A model generated the notes under the pieces. The model was not told where the DNA came from, searched no databases, and was given only the letters and a program-made list of their open reading frames with translations. Shown here piece after piece: positions 19,281-28,872 of a stretch of 64,000 bases of DNA. This DNA comes from Pedobacter sp. BAL39 (GTDB lineage Bacteria > Bacteroidota > Bacteroidia > Sphingobacteriales > Sphingobacteriaceae). The stretch covers positions 1 to 64,000 of the forward strand of contig NZ_ABCM01000018.1 of the NCBI RefSeq assembly GCF_000170795.1, read 5' to 3'. Position 1 is the first letter of the stretch. The number at the start of each line of letters is the position of its first letter. Both the position numbers and the translations under genes were made by a program.

Positions 19281-20036
19281 ATGAAAAAACTGATTTTCCT
19301 ATATATCCAGAGCGCCTTATTCTTATCAATGCTCCTTTCCTGTAAAAAGGAATTGAGCCAGCAAGATACTGCGTCGCTGACCATTGTCAATGCGATGTAC
19401 GGTTCCGACCTTGCATTGTTTAATTTTGACCCCAACTTTTCTCCGGCAGTAAAGCCAGCCGCAGGGATGGTTAGAAGATATCGTTCCTATGATCCCGGGG
19501 GGCATATTACCATTCCCATTAAAGAACAGTTCCTGAAAGTCTACAAATATCCTTTGAACACACAGGATCAGTCGGTTTTTCAATATAATTTCACACCTGC
19601 TGCAGGAGATGCCAGTACCTTGTTCTTCAGCGGAACGATACAACAGCCTGAGTCGGTCCTGATTACCAATCTGCCACCGTATCATGCGGTTGCTGACAGC
19701 GTTCTGGGTTTGCGTTTTGTCAATCTTGCTCCCGCGAAAACACCGGTGCGCATCCGGATTTCAGGTGAGGGAACGGACTTAACGGTGACTAATCTGGCCT
19801 ACCAGGCGGCTACAGATTACCTCTCCGTAAATGCGGATGCAAAAGTTGGAAATGTATTGGTCGAAGTGTTTGACCAGGCATCAGGTAGTATTTTACAAAC
19901 CTACACGCTGATGGATGTGGGCACCACCACGATGGAAAAAAACAAGTGGCGATACCGGAACTACACCCTGGCATGGTTGCCCAATGATTTAAATGGTAAT
20001 CTGGCCGCAGAACCTTTTCTGATCGAGGACTTTTAA
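19281..20036 (+). CDS. DUF4397-like outer surface lipoprotein
   Basis: 251 residues with a lipoprotein signal (LFLSMLLSCKKE, Cys at about 21). Two beta-sandwich-like halves are suggested: residues 35-130 begin SLTIVNAMYGSDLALFNFDP, and residues 145-210 read LRFVNLAPAKTPVRIRISGEGTDLTVTNLAYQAATDYLSV, the pattern of DUF4397 domains. It follows SusD by 27 nt and occupies the SusE/SusF-like position for an accessory ligand-binding lipoprotein. The ligand cannot be guessed. A hairpin at 20065-20087 follows and separates it from the ABC transporter set. Confidence 0.7.
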   Translation: MKKLIFLYIQSALFLSMLLSCKKELSQQDTASLTIVNAMYGSDLALFNFDPNFSPAVKPAAGMVRRYRSYDPGGHITIPIKEQFLKVYKYPLNTQDQSVFQYNFTPAAGDASTLFFSGTIQQPESVLITNLPPYHAVADSVLGLRFVNLAPAKTPVRIRISGEGTDLTVTNLAYQAATDYLSVNADAKVGNVLVEVFDQASGSILQTYTLMDVGTTTMEKNKWRYRNYTLAWLPNDLNGNLAAEPFLIEDF

Positions 20037-20064
20037 CAGCACCATAGCTTCATTTTAACCCTTT

Positions 20065-20087
20065 TACTCCGCAAATTTTGCGGAGTA
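20065..20087 (+). terminator. intercistronic hairpin after the SusCD module
   Basis: Perfect 11-bp inverted repeat TACTCCGCAAA / TTTGCGGAGTA with a single-base centre, 29 nt past the lipoprotein stop. No T run follows on the plus strand, so it may be an mRNA 3'-end stabiliser or a partial terminator rather than a full stop before the ABC genes. Confidence 0.5.
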
Positions 20088-20150
20088 CTGGCTGGCTAAT
20101 GTCTCATTTATCCAAATTATCAACATCAAAACTATCTAATACAATAATAT

Positions 20151-21074
20151 ATGGAACCAATTGTTCGTATCAGCGGACTGTCGCACCGTTATAGTACCAG
20201 CTGGGCTATAAGAGACATCAATATTGAAATCCCTCGTAGTGGAATTGTGGGGTTGCTTGGCTCTAATGGTGCCGGCAAGTCTACGACCATGAACATTCTT
20301 TGCGGCGTGCTCAGGCCAACAGCGGGATCAGTAGTCATCAACGGCATTGACCTCAGCAAAGAACCGGAACGTGCCAAGCAGGAAATCGGTTTCCTGCCAC
20401 AAACGCCACCACTTTATATGGACTTAACCGTAGATGAATACCTGATGCACACTGCCATTCTGCGCTCTGTAGAAACGTCAAAGCTGAAATTAGCCCTCGA
20501 AGAAGTGAAGGAGCGATGTGGCCTTAGCCACATCAATAAAAGACTCATCAAAAACTTATCAGGAGGATACAAACAGCGGGTAGGCATTGCCCAGGCCATC
20601 ATCCACCATCCGAAACTGGTGGTGTTTGACGAACCAACCAACGGCCTTGATCCCAACCAGATCCTTGAGGTACGCGGATTGATCAAAGACATTGCCTCCG
20701 AGCGTGCCGTGATCCTCTCTACGCACATCCTTACCGAAGTGCAATACCTCTGCAAAGACATCGTCATGATTGAAAGCGGCAGGATTGTCTTCGCCGATAC
20801 TATGGAGGCCTTCGACAACTACATTGCTCCGCACAGCATGCTGGTGACCATGGAAAGTGCCCCGCCTGCGGAAGATCTGATGGCCATAGAAGGCATCATC
20901 CGTATAGAAATGCTCACCGAAAAACAGCTGAGGATTTATTTTAACGGCGACCGTACGATCTCCGAGACGGTGGTGCTGGAAAGTGCAAAACAAGGCTGGC
21001 GGCTAAGGGAGCTGAACATGGAGAAAAACTCTTTAGACGAAACATTTGCCCAGTTATCCAGGATCTCCAACTAA
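20151..21074 (+). CDS. GldA-like ABC transporter ATP-binding protein
   Basis: 307 residues with Walker A GSNGAGKST at 37-45, the signature LSGGYKQRVG near 136-145, Walker B LVVFDEPT at about 156-163, then NGLDPNQ and the switch histidine in STHILTEVQ. The C-terminal extension after about 215 is typical of ATPases that work with ABC-2 type permeases such as the GldA/NatA/NosF group. The gene for a fused GldF/GldG-like permease begins 12 nt downstream, and a second such permease follows in the same operon, so one ATPase may energise both. The direction would be export, or envelope work of the gliding ABC type. The substrate is unknown. Confidence 0.9.
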   Translation: MEPIVRISGLSHRYSTSWAIRDINIEIPRSGIVGLLGSNGAGKSTTMNILCGVLRPTAGSVVINGIDLSKEPERAKQEIGFLPQTPPLYMDLTVDEYLMHTAILRSVETSKLKLALEEVKERCGLSHINKRLIKNLSGGYKQRVGIAQAIIHHPKLVVFDEPTNGLDPNQILEVRGLIKDIASERAVILSTHILTEVQYLCKDIVMIESGRIVFADTMEAFDNYIAPHSMLVTMESAPPAEDLMAIEGIIRIEMLTEKQLRIYFNGDRTISETVVLESAKQGWRLRELNMEKNSLDETFAQLSRISN

Positions 21075-21086
21075 GACATTCATTAC

Positions 21087-23408
21087 ATGAAAAAAATAAT
21101 ACAGATAGCCAGACTGGAACTCAGCCTGCTATTTTATTCCCCGATTGCCTGGCTGCTCATCATGGTGTTCTTCGTGCAGATGGCCCTCGACTTCGTCTCG
21201 GGGCTGCGGGCAATCCAACACCTGCAGCAGTTCGGCTTCGAATTTCCTTTCCTTACCGATGTATTGTATACCACCAGCGTGGGCAGAACCCATGGCATCT
21301 ACTTCCTGATCCTCAAAAGCCTATACCTGTATACGCCGCTGGTGACCATGGGGATCATCAGCAGGGAAATTCACAGTGGAACGATCAAATTGTTATACTC
21401 CTCGCCGGTAAAAATCAGCCAGATGATCTATGGGAAATTCATTTCCATGCTGGGATATAACCTCGTCATCGTCTTTGTTACAGGCCTTTTCCTCGTCTGC
21501 GGCCCCTTTTTTATAACTCATTTTGATTATCCACACCCATTGGTGGCCATGCTCGCCTGCTTCCTGCTGCTGAGTGCCTATTCGGCAATAGGGATTTTTA
21601 TGTCTAGCTTAACGACCTACCAGGTGGTCGCTGCCATCAGCACCTTTATGGTGCTCGCCTTTCTGAATTACATTGGCGGGTTCGGTCGGGGCATCGATTA
21701 TGTCCGTGACCTGACCGACAGCCTTTCGATGCCGACGCGTGCCAACCGCATGGTGGGAGGTTTACTGACCAGCAGGGACATCATCTATTACCTCGTCATC
21801 TCCGGGATGTTCCTTGCTTTTGCGGTGACCAGGCTGGAAATGGCAAGGGCATCGCGCTCATTTGTACATCAGGCCAGCCGTTATCTGCTGATCGTTATTG
21901 TCGGACTTGCTGTAGCTTACATCAGTTCCAGACAACCGCTGACGATGTATTATGATGCTACCGATACCAAGGTAAACACCATTGTTAAGGCCAGCCAGAA
22001 AATATTAAAGGATATGGGTGATGAGCCTGTAGAGATGACCGAATACATCAACGTCATGGACGATAGTTATATGAATGGTGATCCTGCGAACCGTTTGGGT
22101 TCCATTGCCCGCTGGGAGCCCTACTTACGTTTTAAGTCCAACATCCGCCTGAAATGGGTGTATTATTATGACAGTATCCCTGTACCGCAATTTTATGCCG
22201 CCAATCCCGGCAAAAGCCTGAGAACGCTGTTCAGGGAAAGGGCAAAACTCCTGGAACTCGATACTGCTGATTTCCTCAGGCCGGATTCCATCCATAAGCT
22301 GACAGACCTGCATGGCGAAGGCGGACGTCTGGTGATGCAGCTCCGTTATAAAGACAAAAAGACCTTTTTACGCACCTATAATGATGGTGAGGGCTTCTGG
22401 CCGCAGGAGGCAGAAATTGCAGCTGCTTTGAAAAGGCTGATTGTGACGCCGCCGAAAATAGTTTTTGCCATGGATGGTTACCAACGGAGCGTCGATAAGA
22501 TAGGGGACCGCGACTATAAAATGCTGTTGAACATGAAGACCTCACGCTCCTCACTGATCAATCAGGGTTTTGATATCGATAGCCTCTATCTGGAAAATAG
22601 TGATATACCCATTGGGATCGCTGCATTGGTAATCGGCGATCCCAAAGTAGCCTATAGCCCGGCCGCAATTGTCAAACTTCAACATTACATCCAGTCTGGC
22701 GGCAACCTGATGATTGCTGCAGAGCCCGGTAAACAAGGTGTGATCAATCCTTTGCTGGATGCCCTTGGTGTGAAAATGCTGGATGGAACGATCGTCCAAC
22801 GCAGCAGGGATTATTCTTACGGTCTGGTGACGCCTGCGCTCACTGCTGCTGCAGTAACCATGAGCCCGGCACTGGCAAAACCTTACCAGGATAAAACACC
22901 TGTTTCCATGCCTGGGGTAGCCGCATTAAATGTTGACCATAAACACGTTGATCATCAATCGGACTTTAAAACAGCGCCCCTGCTGATGACTGATGCCCAT
23001 ACCGGATGGATCAAAAAAGGTTTGTTTGTGCTGGATTCAGCCGCGCTTGTTTTTGAAGTAAACAAGGGTGACCTGCATGGTGCTTTTCCTACAGCCTTGA
23101 TGCTCAGTCGCAAGCTGAACAATAAGGAGCAAAGAATCCTGGTGTCCGGTGATGCTGATTTCTTCAGCAATAAAGAATTGGGACGCAACAACATCAAAAC
23201 AGCAAACGGATCTTTTGCAATCTCTGTCTTCAGCTGGTTCTCCGGCGGAAAATTTCCGATAGACCTGTCGCGCCCGCCATCAAAAGACAACAAACTTAAC
23301 CTGAACAAAGCAGGAGTGAAAACTGTGCAGATCATCTATTACGCCGTGCTTCCAGCTACGATCATCTTGTTGGGAATGGTTCTCCTGATCCGCAGAAAAC
23401 GTAAATAA
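21087..23408 (+). CDS. fused GldF/GldG-like ABC-2 permease (copy 1)
   Basis: 773 residues. The first 270 form an ABC-2 permease with about six membrane helices (LLIMVFFVQMAL, YLYTPLVTMGIISREIHSGTIKLLYSSPV, MLGYNLVIVFVTGLFLVCG, VVAAISTFMVLAFLNYIGG, YLLIVIVGLAVAYISS). Residues about 290-740 form a large extracytoplasmic GldG-like domain, including VNTIVKASQKILKDMGDEPVEMTEYIN and IQSGGNLMIAAEPGKQGVINPLLDALGVKMLDG. One C-terminal helix follows, ending RRKRK. GldF and GldG are normally separate in gliding bacteria, and fused forms are common in Bacteroidota. The coding regions on both sides are almost contiguous (12 nt and 2 nt gaps). Confidence 0.88.
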   Translation: MKKIIQIARLELSLLFYSPIAWLLIMVFFVQMALDFVSGLRAIQHLQQFGFEFPFLTDVLYTTSVGRTHGIYFLILKSLYLYTPLVTMGIISREIHSGTIKLLYSSPVKISQMIYGKFISMLGYNLVIVFVTGLFLVCGPFFITHFDYPHPLVAMLACFLLLSAYSAIGIFMSSLTTYQVVAAISTFMVLAFLNYIGGFGRGIDYVRDLTDSLSMPTRANRMVGGLLTSRDIIYYLVISGMFLAFAVTRLEMARASRSFVHQASRYLLIVIVGLAVAYISSRQPLTMYYDATDTKVNTIVKASQKILKDMGDEPVEMTEYINVMDDSYMNGDPANRLGSIARWEPYLRFKSNIRLKWVYYYDSIPVPQFYAANPGKSLRTLFRERAKLLELDTADFLRPDSIHKLTDLHGEGGRLVMQLRYKDKKTFLRTYNDGEGFWPQEAEIAAALKRLIVTPPKIVFAMDGYQRSVDKIGDRDYKMLLNMKTSRSSLINQGFDIDSLYLENSDIPIGIAALVIGDPKVAYSPAAIVKLQHYIQSGGNLMIAAEPGKQGVINPLLDALGVKMLDGTIVQRSRDYSYGLVTPALTAAAVTMSPALAKPYQDKTPVSMPGVAALNVDHKHVDHQSDFKTAPLLMTDAHTGWIKKGLFVLDSAALVFEVNKGDLHGAFPTALMLSRKLNNKEQRILVSGDADFFSNKELGRNNIKTANGSFAISVFSWFSGGKFPIDLSRPPSKDNKLNLNKAGVKTVQIIYYAVLPATIILLGMVLLIRRKRK

Positions 23409-23410
23409 CT

Positions 23411-26080
23411 ATGAGCTTTATAACCGATAAACAAACGATCGATGACCTGAACATCTTCTCCAAATCGGGGAGTGATTCCATCTATCATATCTTTAATAAA
23501 ACGTATACCCAGGGAGGGGCTTCCCTGTTGGAAGAGCTGTTCCGCAACCCGCTGTCGAACGCGGCCGCCATCAATGAGCGGGTAGCGATCCTAGGGTACT
23601 TTCAGCAAAGCAAAATTTCCTTCCCGCTTCAGGGCAACCGCTTCGAGGAAGCAGAAAGGTACCTGTCCAATACAGATCCCCGCAGTCGCCTGTCCAACCA
23701 GGGCTTTAGCATGGCCGACTTCAAAACGGCCGGCCAGAGTGTGACGGCGCTGATTGAAATTCTGCAGGGACTGAAAACATTCTTATTGGAAATTCAGAGC
23801 AAGGTTGCCGGCAACCCATACGGCAAACAGGTTACCCTTACGCTGGACCTCCTTCATGCCAAGGAGCTGGAACTCGTCTTTGCCGATCATGGCAAAGGAA
23901 AGATCTCTTCGGGAAAAATTGTAGAATACGACAACATCCTGCGCTTCCAGCAACGTTCACTGATGGAGAAAATCTTACAACAGATCTATCACCTGGATGT
24001 CTACATCTCCATCGCCAGGGTAGCCACTGAGCATGGTTATACCTTTGCCCATGCATTGCCGCGGGATGCCAACAGGCTCAGGCTGATGGAAGTGTACCAC
24101 CCCCTGCTTCATAAACCGGTACCCAACAGCCTGGAGATGACGCCCGACAGCAACATCGTGTTCCTGACTGGTGCCAACATGGGTGGTAAGTCTACCTTCA
24201 TGAAGTCCCTCAGCATTGCCATGTACCTCGCGCACCTGGGCTTCCCGATTGCCGCTAAACAAATGGAGTTTTCTGTTTGTGATGGCATGTACACGACCAT
24301 CAACCTGCCGGATAACCTCAGCATGGGCGCCAGTCACTTCTATGCGGAAGTGCTGCGTGTAAAAAAGGTAGCTACCGAACTCGGAGCAGGTAAAAACCTC
24401 TTTGTAGTGTTCGATGAGCTTTTTCGTGGTACCAATGTTAAGGATGCTTATGAGGGTACCATCGCCATCATGGAAGCCTTCGCCCGCAAGCCGCATTCAT
24501 TGTTTGTGATTTCCACCCACATCATGGAAGCAGGTGCGGTGTTGAAGGAAAGATGCGGGAACATGATTTTCCGTTACCTGCCAACCACCATGTATGATGG
24601 GAAACCGGTGTATTCCTACACGCTGACAGAAGGGATTACAGACGACCGCCACGGAATGATCATCATCAACAATGAAGGGGTGATCGAACTGATCAAAAAT
24701 AAAAAACAGGCGAAACAACAACATCCGGATTTCCTGGCCGACAAACAAACAGGCGACGACCTTAACCTCCAGGGTAAATTCAAACAGCAATCGATCTATA
24801 GCTTGTTCAATCATCTGCAAACGCGCGGTGGGGAGAAAGTGCTGGAAGGGATGTTCGCAAGGCCTTTAAATCATGCGGAAAAGATCAACACAAGGGCCGC
24901 ACTGTTTGCCTTTTTTCAGCGCCATAAGGTCATCTTTCCCGTGATCAGGTCGCAGGTAGAATCTATGGAAGACTACCTGGCGGGCGGTGCAGGTGCTTCA
25001 TTGCCAAGGGTGGCCTGGAGCATTTTTGCCAAGAAATTTAAACAAACGCTCTTTCATAGTGCTGAACTGCTGCAGCTGCAGGCCGGACAATCGGTCACCA
25101 TTGAAGTACTGCAGGCTTTCAGGGAGTTCTTCGCAGATCTGAAAGACAAAAATGGGGTTGACGTTTATCAGAGTGATTTAGATACCGCGCAAAGGACGAT
25201 GCAGGACTCCAGACTTCAGGAGATTCTCAACGCCCCTGAAGCGCAGCTCTCCATGATGCAATTGATCCGTAATGATTACATCATCCGCCATGCCATGATC
25301 AACGAGATGGAAACGCTATTGAAACTCATCTATGAATTGGATGTATTTGTTGGTGTGGCAGCGGTAGCGGCAGACCAGGGTTTTGTGTATGCGAAAGCCC
25401 TGCCTCCCGAGGGGATGTTACTTGATGTGGAAGGCTTCCGCCATCCTGCGCTTAAAAATGGGGTAGCGAATAACCTTCACTTGACCAGGGAACGCAACAT
25501 GCTGTTCCTTACGGGAGCCAACATGGCGGGTAAATCTACCTTCATGAAGTCCCTGGGCATCGCAGTATACCTGGCACATATGGGTTTCCCAATTGCAGCC
25601 AAAAGGATGGAGTTCTCGGTTAAAGATGGCCTTTTCTCCTCCATCAATGTTTCTGATAACCTGGACATGGGATATAGTCATTTTTATGCGGAGGTCTTGC
25701 GCACCAAAACCGTGGCACAGTCGGTCAGCGAATCGCAGGACCTGTATGTTTTGTTCGATGAGTTGTTTAAAGGGACGAATGTAAAGGATGCTTACGATGC
25801 CACACTTGCGGTATGTAAAGCATTTGCCGAAAATCGCAACAGCTTTTTTGTGGTGTCCACACACATCATAGAAGTGGGGGAAGCACTCGGCGAGGCCTGT
25901 GATAACCTGCAGTTCTCTTTCCTGCCTACCGTCATGAAGGATGGTGTGCCAACCTATCCGTATACACTGGAATCGGGCATCACGACCGACAGGCAGGGCA
26001 TGATCATCATTGAAAATGAGAAGATTATTGAACTTATCCAGGCAAATGATCCGCAATCACCTAACCTTATTCAAAATTAA
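23411..26080 (+). CDS. tandem-duplicated MutS-like ATPase fusion protein
   Basis: 889 residues built from two homologous halves of about 440 residues (1-435 and 436-889). Each half starts with DKQT..DDLN and an alpha-helical core/lever region similar to MutS domain III. Each ends in a MutS-type ATPase: Walker A TGANMGGKST at about 253 and TGANMAGKST at about 701; Walker B FVVFDELFRGTN and YVLFDELFKGTN; and a STHI..E histidine. No mismatch-recognition domain I or connector is present, so a mismatch repair role is unlikely. A fused pair could form an intramolecular ATPase dimer. It lies 2 nt after the permease and 1 nt before the M16 peptidase, so it belongs to this transport operon. The function is unknown. 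Confidence 0.9.
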   Translation: MSFITDKQTIDDLNIFSKSGSDSIYHIFNKTYTQGGASLLEELFRNPLSNAAAINERVAILGYFQQSKISFPLQGNRFEEAERYLSNTDPRSRLSNQGFSMADFKTAGQSVTALIEILQGLKTFLLEIQSKVAGNPYGKQVTLTLDLLHAKELELVFADHGKGKISSGKIVEYDNILRFQQRSLMEKILQQIYHLDVYISIARVATEHGYTFAHALPRDANRLRLMEVYHPLLHKPVPNSLEMTPDSNIVFLTGANMGGKSTFMKSLSIAMYLAHLGFPIAAKQMEFSVCDGMYTTINLPDNLSMGASHFYAEVLRVKKVATELGAGKNLFVVFDELFRGTNVKDAYEGTIAIMEAFARKPHSLFVISTHIMEAGAVLKERCGNMIFRYLPTTMYDGKPVYSYTLTEGITDDRHGMIIINNEGVIELIKNKKQAKQQHPDFLADKQTGDDLNLQGKFKQQSIYSLFNHLQTRGGEKVLEGMFARPLNHAEKINTRAALFAFFQRHKVIFPVIRSQVESMEDYLAGGAGASLPRVAWSIFAKKFKQTLFHSAELLQLQAGQSVTIEVLQAFREFFADLKDKNGVDVYQSDLDTAQRTMQDSRLQEILNAPEAQLSMMQLIRNDYIIRHAMINEMETLLKLIYELDVFVGVAAVAADQGFVYAKALPPEGMLLDVEGFRHPALKNGVANNLHLTRERNMLFLTGANMAGKSTFMKSLGIAVYLAHMGFPIAAKRMEFSVKDGLFSSINVSDNLDMGYSHFYAEVLRTKTVAQSVSESQDLYVLFDELFKGTNVKDAYDATLAVCKAFAENRNSFFVVSTHIIEVGEALGEACDNLQFSFLPTVMKDGVPTYPYTLESGITTDRQGMIIIENEKIIELIQANDPQSPNLIQN

Positions 26081-26081
26081 T

Positions 26082-28862
26082 ATGTTGCTCAGATATAAAT
26101 TTTTAAGCCTTTTAGCGGTGGCATGCTGCGGCTTCTTTGCCTGTAAAACACAGATGGCTGATCAGCCTTTACTGTTGGATCCGGAGCTGCGTACAGGTAA
26201 ACTGCCTAATGGGTTTACGTACTACATCCGCAGGAATAAAACACCACAAAAGCGGGTAATGATGTATCTCGCAGTAAAAGCAGGTTCCATCCTGGAAACC
26301 GACCAACAGCGGGGGGTAGCCCATTTCGTGGAACACATGAGCTTTAACGGCACAAAACACTTCCCGAAAAAGGAACTTTCCAACTACCTGGAGAAATCCG
26401 GGGTACGCTTCGGTGCAGACCTCAATGCCAATACCGGACCTGATGAAACGGTATACCAGCTGCCCCTGCCTTCGGACAATCCTGAATTGCTTGCCAATGG
26501 TTTGCAGATCATGCGCGACTGGGCACAGGAGGCCAATATTGAGGCGGAAGATGTAGCCAGGGAACGCCATGTGATCCTGGAGGAGAAACGTTATCGCCAG
26601 GGACTGCAGCAGCGTTATGAGGAGCAAAGCATTCCCGTTTATACAAACCAGTCGCGCTACAGCTCCCGTTTACCTATAGGTACAGAGCCGGTATTGCAAA
26701 AGGTAACTGCGGAGCAGATCAGGAGCTTTTATAAAGACTGGTACCGCCCGAATCTGGAGGCCATTTTGGTCGTTGGTGATATTGACGTTGACCAGATGGA
26801 AAAAGACATCAAGGCGAAGTTTTCAGACCTCAAAAATCCTGTAAAGGAAAAAGAACGTCCCGCATACCGCGCGACGCTTACTGGCAAAAACCAATACATG
26901 CAGTTCATAGACCCGGAATGGGGTGGCATTGCGGTAGAAGTGGTGATGAAACAGCAGCAGTCAAGGATGCTCAGCACCTCAGACTACAGAAACAACCTGA
27001 TGAAAACCTTGTTGTCGCAAATGATCAGTGCCCGGTTCCGCCAAATGCCCTTCGTCAGCTTTACCTCCATTACCGGTGGCTTGATGTCGATGTCTGTAAA
27101 TGTGAACAGCAAACCCGCGGAAACAGGCCCTGCGCTGCAAAGTGTATGGCTGGAGCTGCGCAGGATGGAGGAACAGGGGTTTACTGCTGCAGAGCTGGAA
27201 CGTGTGAAGAAAAACCATCAGGAAAAGATGGCTGAGGCATGGAAGGAAAAGGACAAAACAAGTTCAGAAACGCTGATCAGGCCCTATCTCACGCATTTCC
27301 TGACTGGCGATATCGCCCCCGGTATTACCAGGGAAAATGAACTGACAACGGAGCTGCTCCCTGAAATCAGCCTCTCGGAAATCAATGACCTGATGAAGGC
27401 TTATGTCAAAGATACAGACCGCGACATCATTGTAAAAGGATCTGAAGAAAACAAAGCCTTTTTGCCGGATGAGGCGACCATACTGGGCTGGATTGAAGCG
27501 GTCTATACAGCGCCTTTGACGCCTTTTGTGGATGATGTACAGGATCTTCCATTATTGAGTGATACACCAAAGCCCGGCAGGATCACTGTTGATGAGCCTG
27601 TAGAAAAAGCGGGCCTTCAAAAGATCACGCTAAGCAATGGTCTGAATGTACTGCTTAAGAAAACGGATTTCCAGAACGATCAGGTGCTGTTCAAAGGTTT
27701 TGCCGAGGGAGGTGCTTCTTTATCGGATGATGCCGATTACCTTAGTGCGCTCAATGCAGCAAATGTTGTTGTTGCTTCTGGTGCGGGAAATTACAATGCC
27801 CAGCAGCTCAGTAAATACCTGTCGGGCAGGCAGCTGCAGGTAAGCCCGTTTATCAACGATACTTACCAGGGATTTGGCGGCAGCAGCACCAAAGCGGAGC
27901 TGTCGACCGCACTTGAGGTCGTCCACGCTTATGTCACTGCGCCACGGAAAGACCAGGAGGCTTTCAACATCCTGATGAGCAGATCCAAAGACCAGCTGCT
28001 CAATAGAAGCAATGGACCGGCTCAGGTGTTTTCAGATACCGTAGCCCTGGTGCTGGGAAACAACCACATCCGCAGAAGACCGCAGACGATGAAAAGCCTG
28101 GAGTCCCTGCAGCTGGATAAGGCTTATGAGATCTACAAAAAGCGTTTTGCGGATGCTTCCGCCTTTACCTTTGTGTTTGTAGGTAATATGGACCTGGAAA
28201 CCATGCGTCCGTTGTTGGAGAAATACCTGGGCTCATTGCCCTCTACAGGTGCAAAAGAGCAGATTCGCGACGTGGGTATCAACATTCCTCCAGGCAGGAT
28301 TACCAAAACTGTATACAATGGTGCTGTACAAAAATCAAGCGTTTTACTGGCCTATTCAGGTGCTTTTGACTATACTTTTGATCATACCATACAGATGAAT
28401 GCGCTTGCAGACGCCTTGAAAATCAGCCTTACCGAGCGGCTGCGCGACCAGGAGGGTGGTACTTACACACCAAATGTGCAGATGACGCTCAGCAGATATC
28501 CCAAAAGCAGGTTTGGCCTCTTGATTTCTTTTGATTGTGCTGTGCAGAACGTAGAAAAACTCATTGCTTCCGCACAGGATGAACTTGATAAAATGAGAAA
28601 AACCGGTCCCTCTGAAGAGCACCTGCAGAAGTTTAAAGCAGCACGCAGGATAGGCCTCCAAACGGGCTCCACCAATAACGAATTCTGGCTGGACTACCTG
28701 ACCGGACAAGTGATGAACAAGGAGTCGCTGACGCAGTTTTTTGACTACGGTGCAGCATTGAATCAGCTTTCTGTGAAGTCGGTTCAACAGGCGGCAGCAA
28801 ATTTTATCCAGGATAAAAACTACGTAAGGCTGGTGCTGATGCCGGAAAAAACTAACCATTGA
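26082..28862 (+). CDS. M16 family zinc metallopeptidase, lipoprotein
   Basis: 926 residues from the ATG at 26082, which is 1 nt after the MutS-like stop. An upstream in-frame ATG inside the preceding gene is less likely because it would bury the lipoprotein signal (LLAVACCGFFAC, Cys at about 21). The inverted zinc motif HFVEH is at 81-85, with an ERHVILEE segment at 161-168 supplying the third ligand. The second half repeats the fold (KITLSNGLNVLLKKTDFQNDQVLFKGFAEGG, about 540) without the zinc motif, as in two-domain M16 enzymes. These clamshell peptidases cut short unfolded peptides. As a periplasmic lipoprotein it could trim or degrade a peptide handled by the adjacent ABC system (inference). 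Confidence 0.93.
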   Translation: MLLRYKFLSLLAVACCGFFACKTQMADQPLLLDPELRTGKLPNGFTYYIRRNKTPQKRVMMYLAVKAGSILETDQQRGVAHFVEHMSFNGTKHFPKKELSNYLEKSGVRFGADLNANTGPDETVYQLPLPSDNPELLANGLQIMRDWAQEANIEAEDVARERHVILEEKRYRQGLQQRYEEQSIPVYTNQSRYSSRLPIGTEPVLQKVTAEQIRSFYKDWYRPNLEAILVVGDIDVDQMEKDIKAKFSDLKNPVKEKERPAYRATLTGKNQYMQFIDPEWGGIAVEVVMKQQQSRMLSTSDYRNNLMKTLLSQMISARFRQMPFVSFTSITGGLMSMSVNVNSKPAETGPALQSVWLELRRMEEQGFTAAELERVKKNHQEKMAEAWKEKDKTSSETLIRPYLTHFLTGDIAPGITRENELTTELLPEISLSEINDLMKAYVKDTDRDIIVKGSEENKAFLPDEATILGWIEAVYTAPLTPFVDDVQDLPLLSDTPKPGRITVDEPVEKAGLQKITLSNGLNVLLKKTDFQNDQVLFKGFAEGGASLSDDADYLSALNAANVVVASGAGNYNAQQLSKYLSGRQLQVSPFINDTYQGFGGSSTKAELSTALEVVHAYVTAPRKDQEAFNILMSRSKDQLLNRSNGPAQVFSDTVALVLGNNHIRRRPQTMKSLESLQLDKAYEIYKKRFADASAFTFVFVGNMDLETMRPLLEKYLGSLPSTGAKEQIRDVGINIPPGRITKTVYNGAVQKSSVLLAYSGAFDYTFDHTIQMNALADALKISLTERLRDQEGGTYTPNVQMTLSRYPKSRFGLLISFDCAVQNVEKLIASAQDELDKMRKTGPSEEHLQKFKAARRIGLQTGSTNNEFWLDYLTGQVMNKESLTQFFDYGAALNQLSVKSVQQAAANFIQDKNYVRLVLMPEKTNH

Positions 28863-28872
28863 TCTCAACATT

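Noticed and set aside
20151..23408. Genuine gliding motility gldA-gldFG locus
   Set aside because: The duplicated permease, MutS-like and M16 genes and the lack of other gld genes make a dedicated exporter or envelope system more likely than the motility locus itself.
23411..26080. DNA mismatch repair MutS
   Set aside because: Lacks the mismatch-recognition and connector domains, is internally duplicated and lies in a transporter operon.
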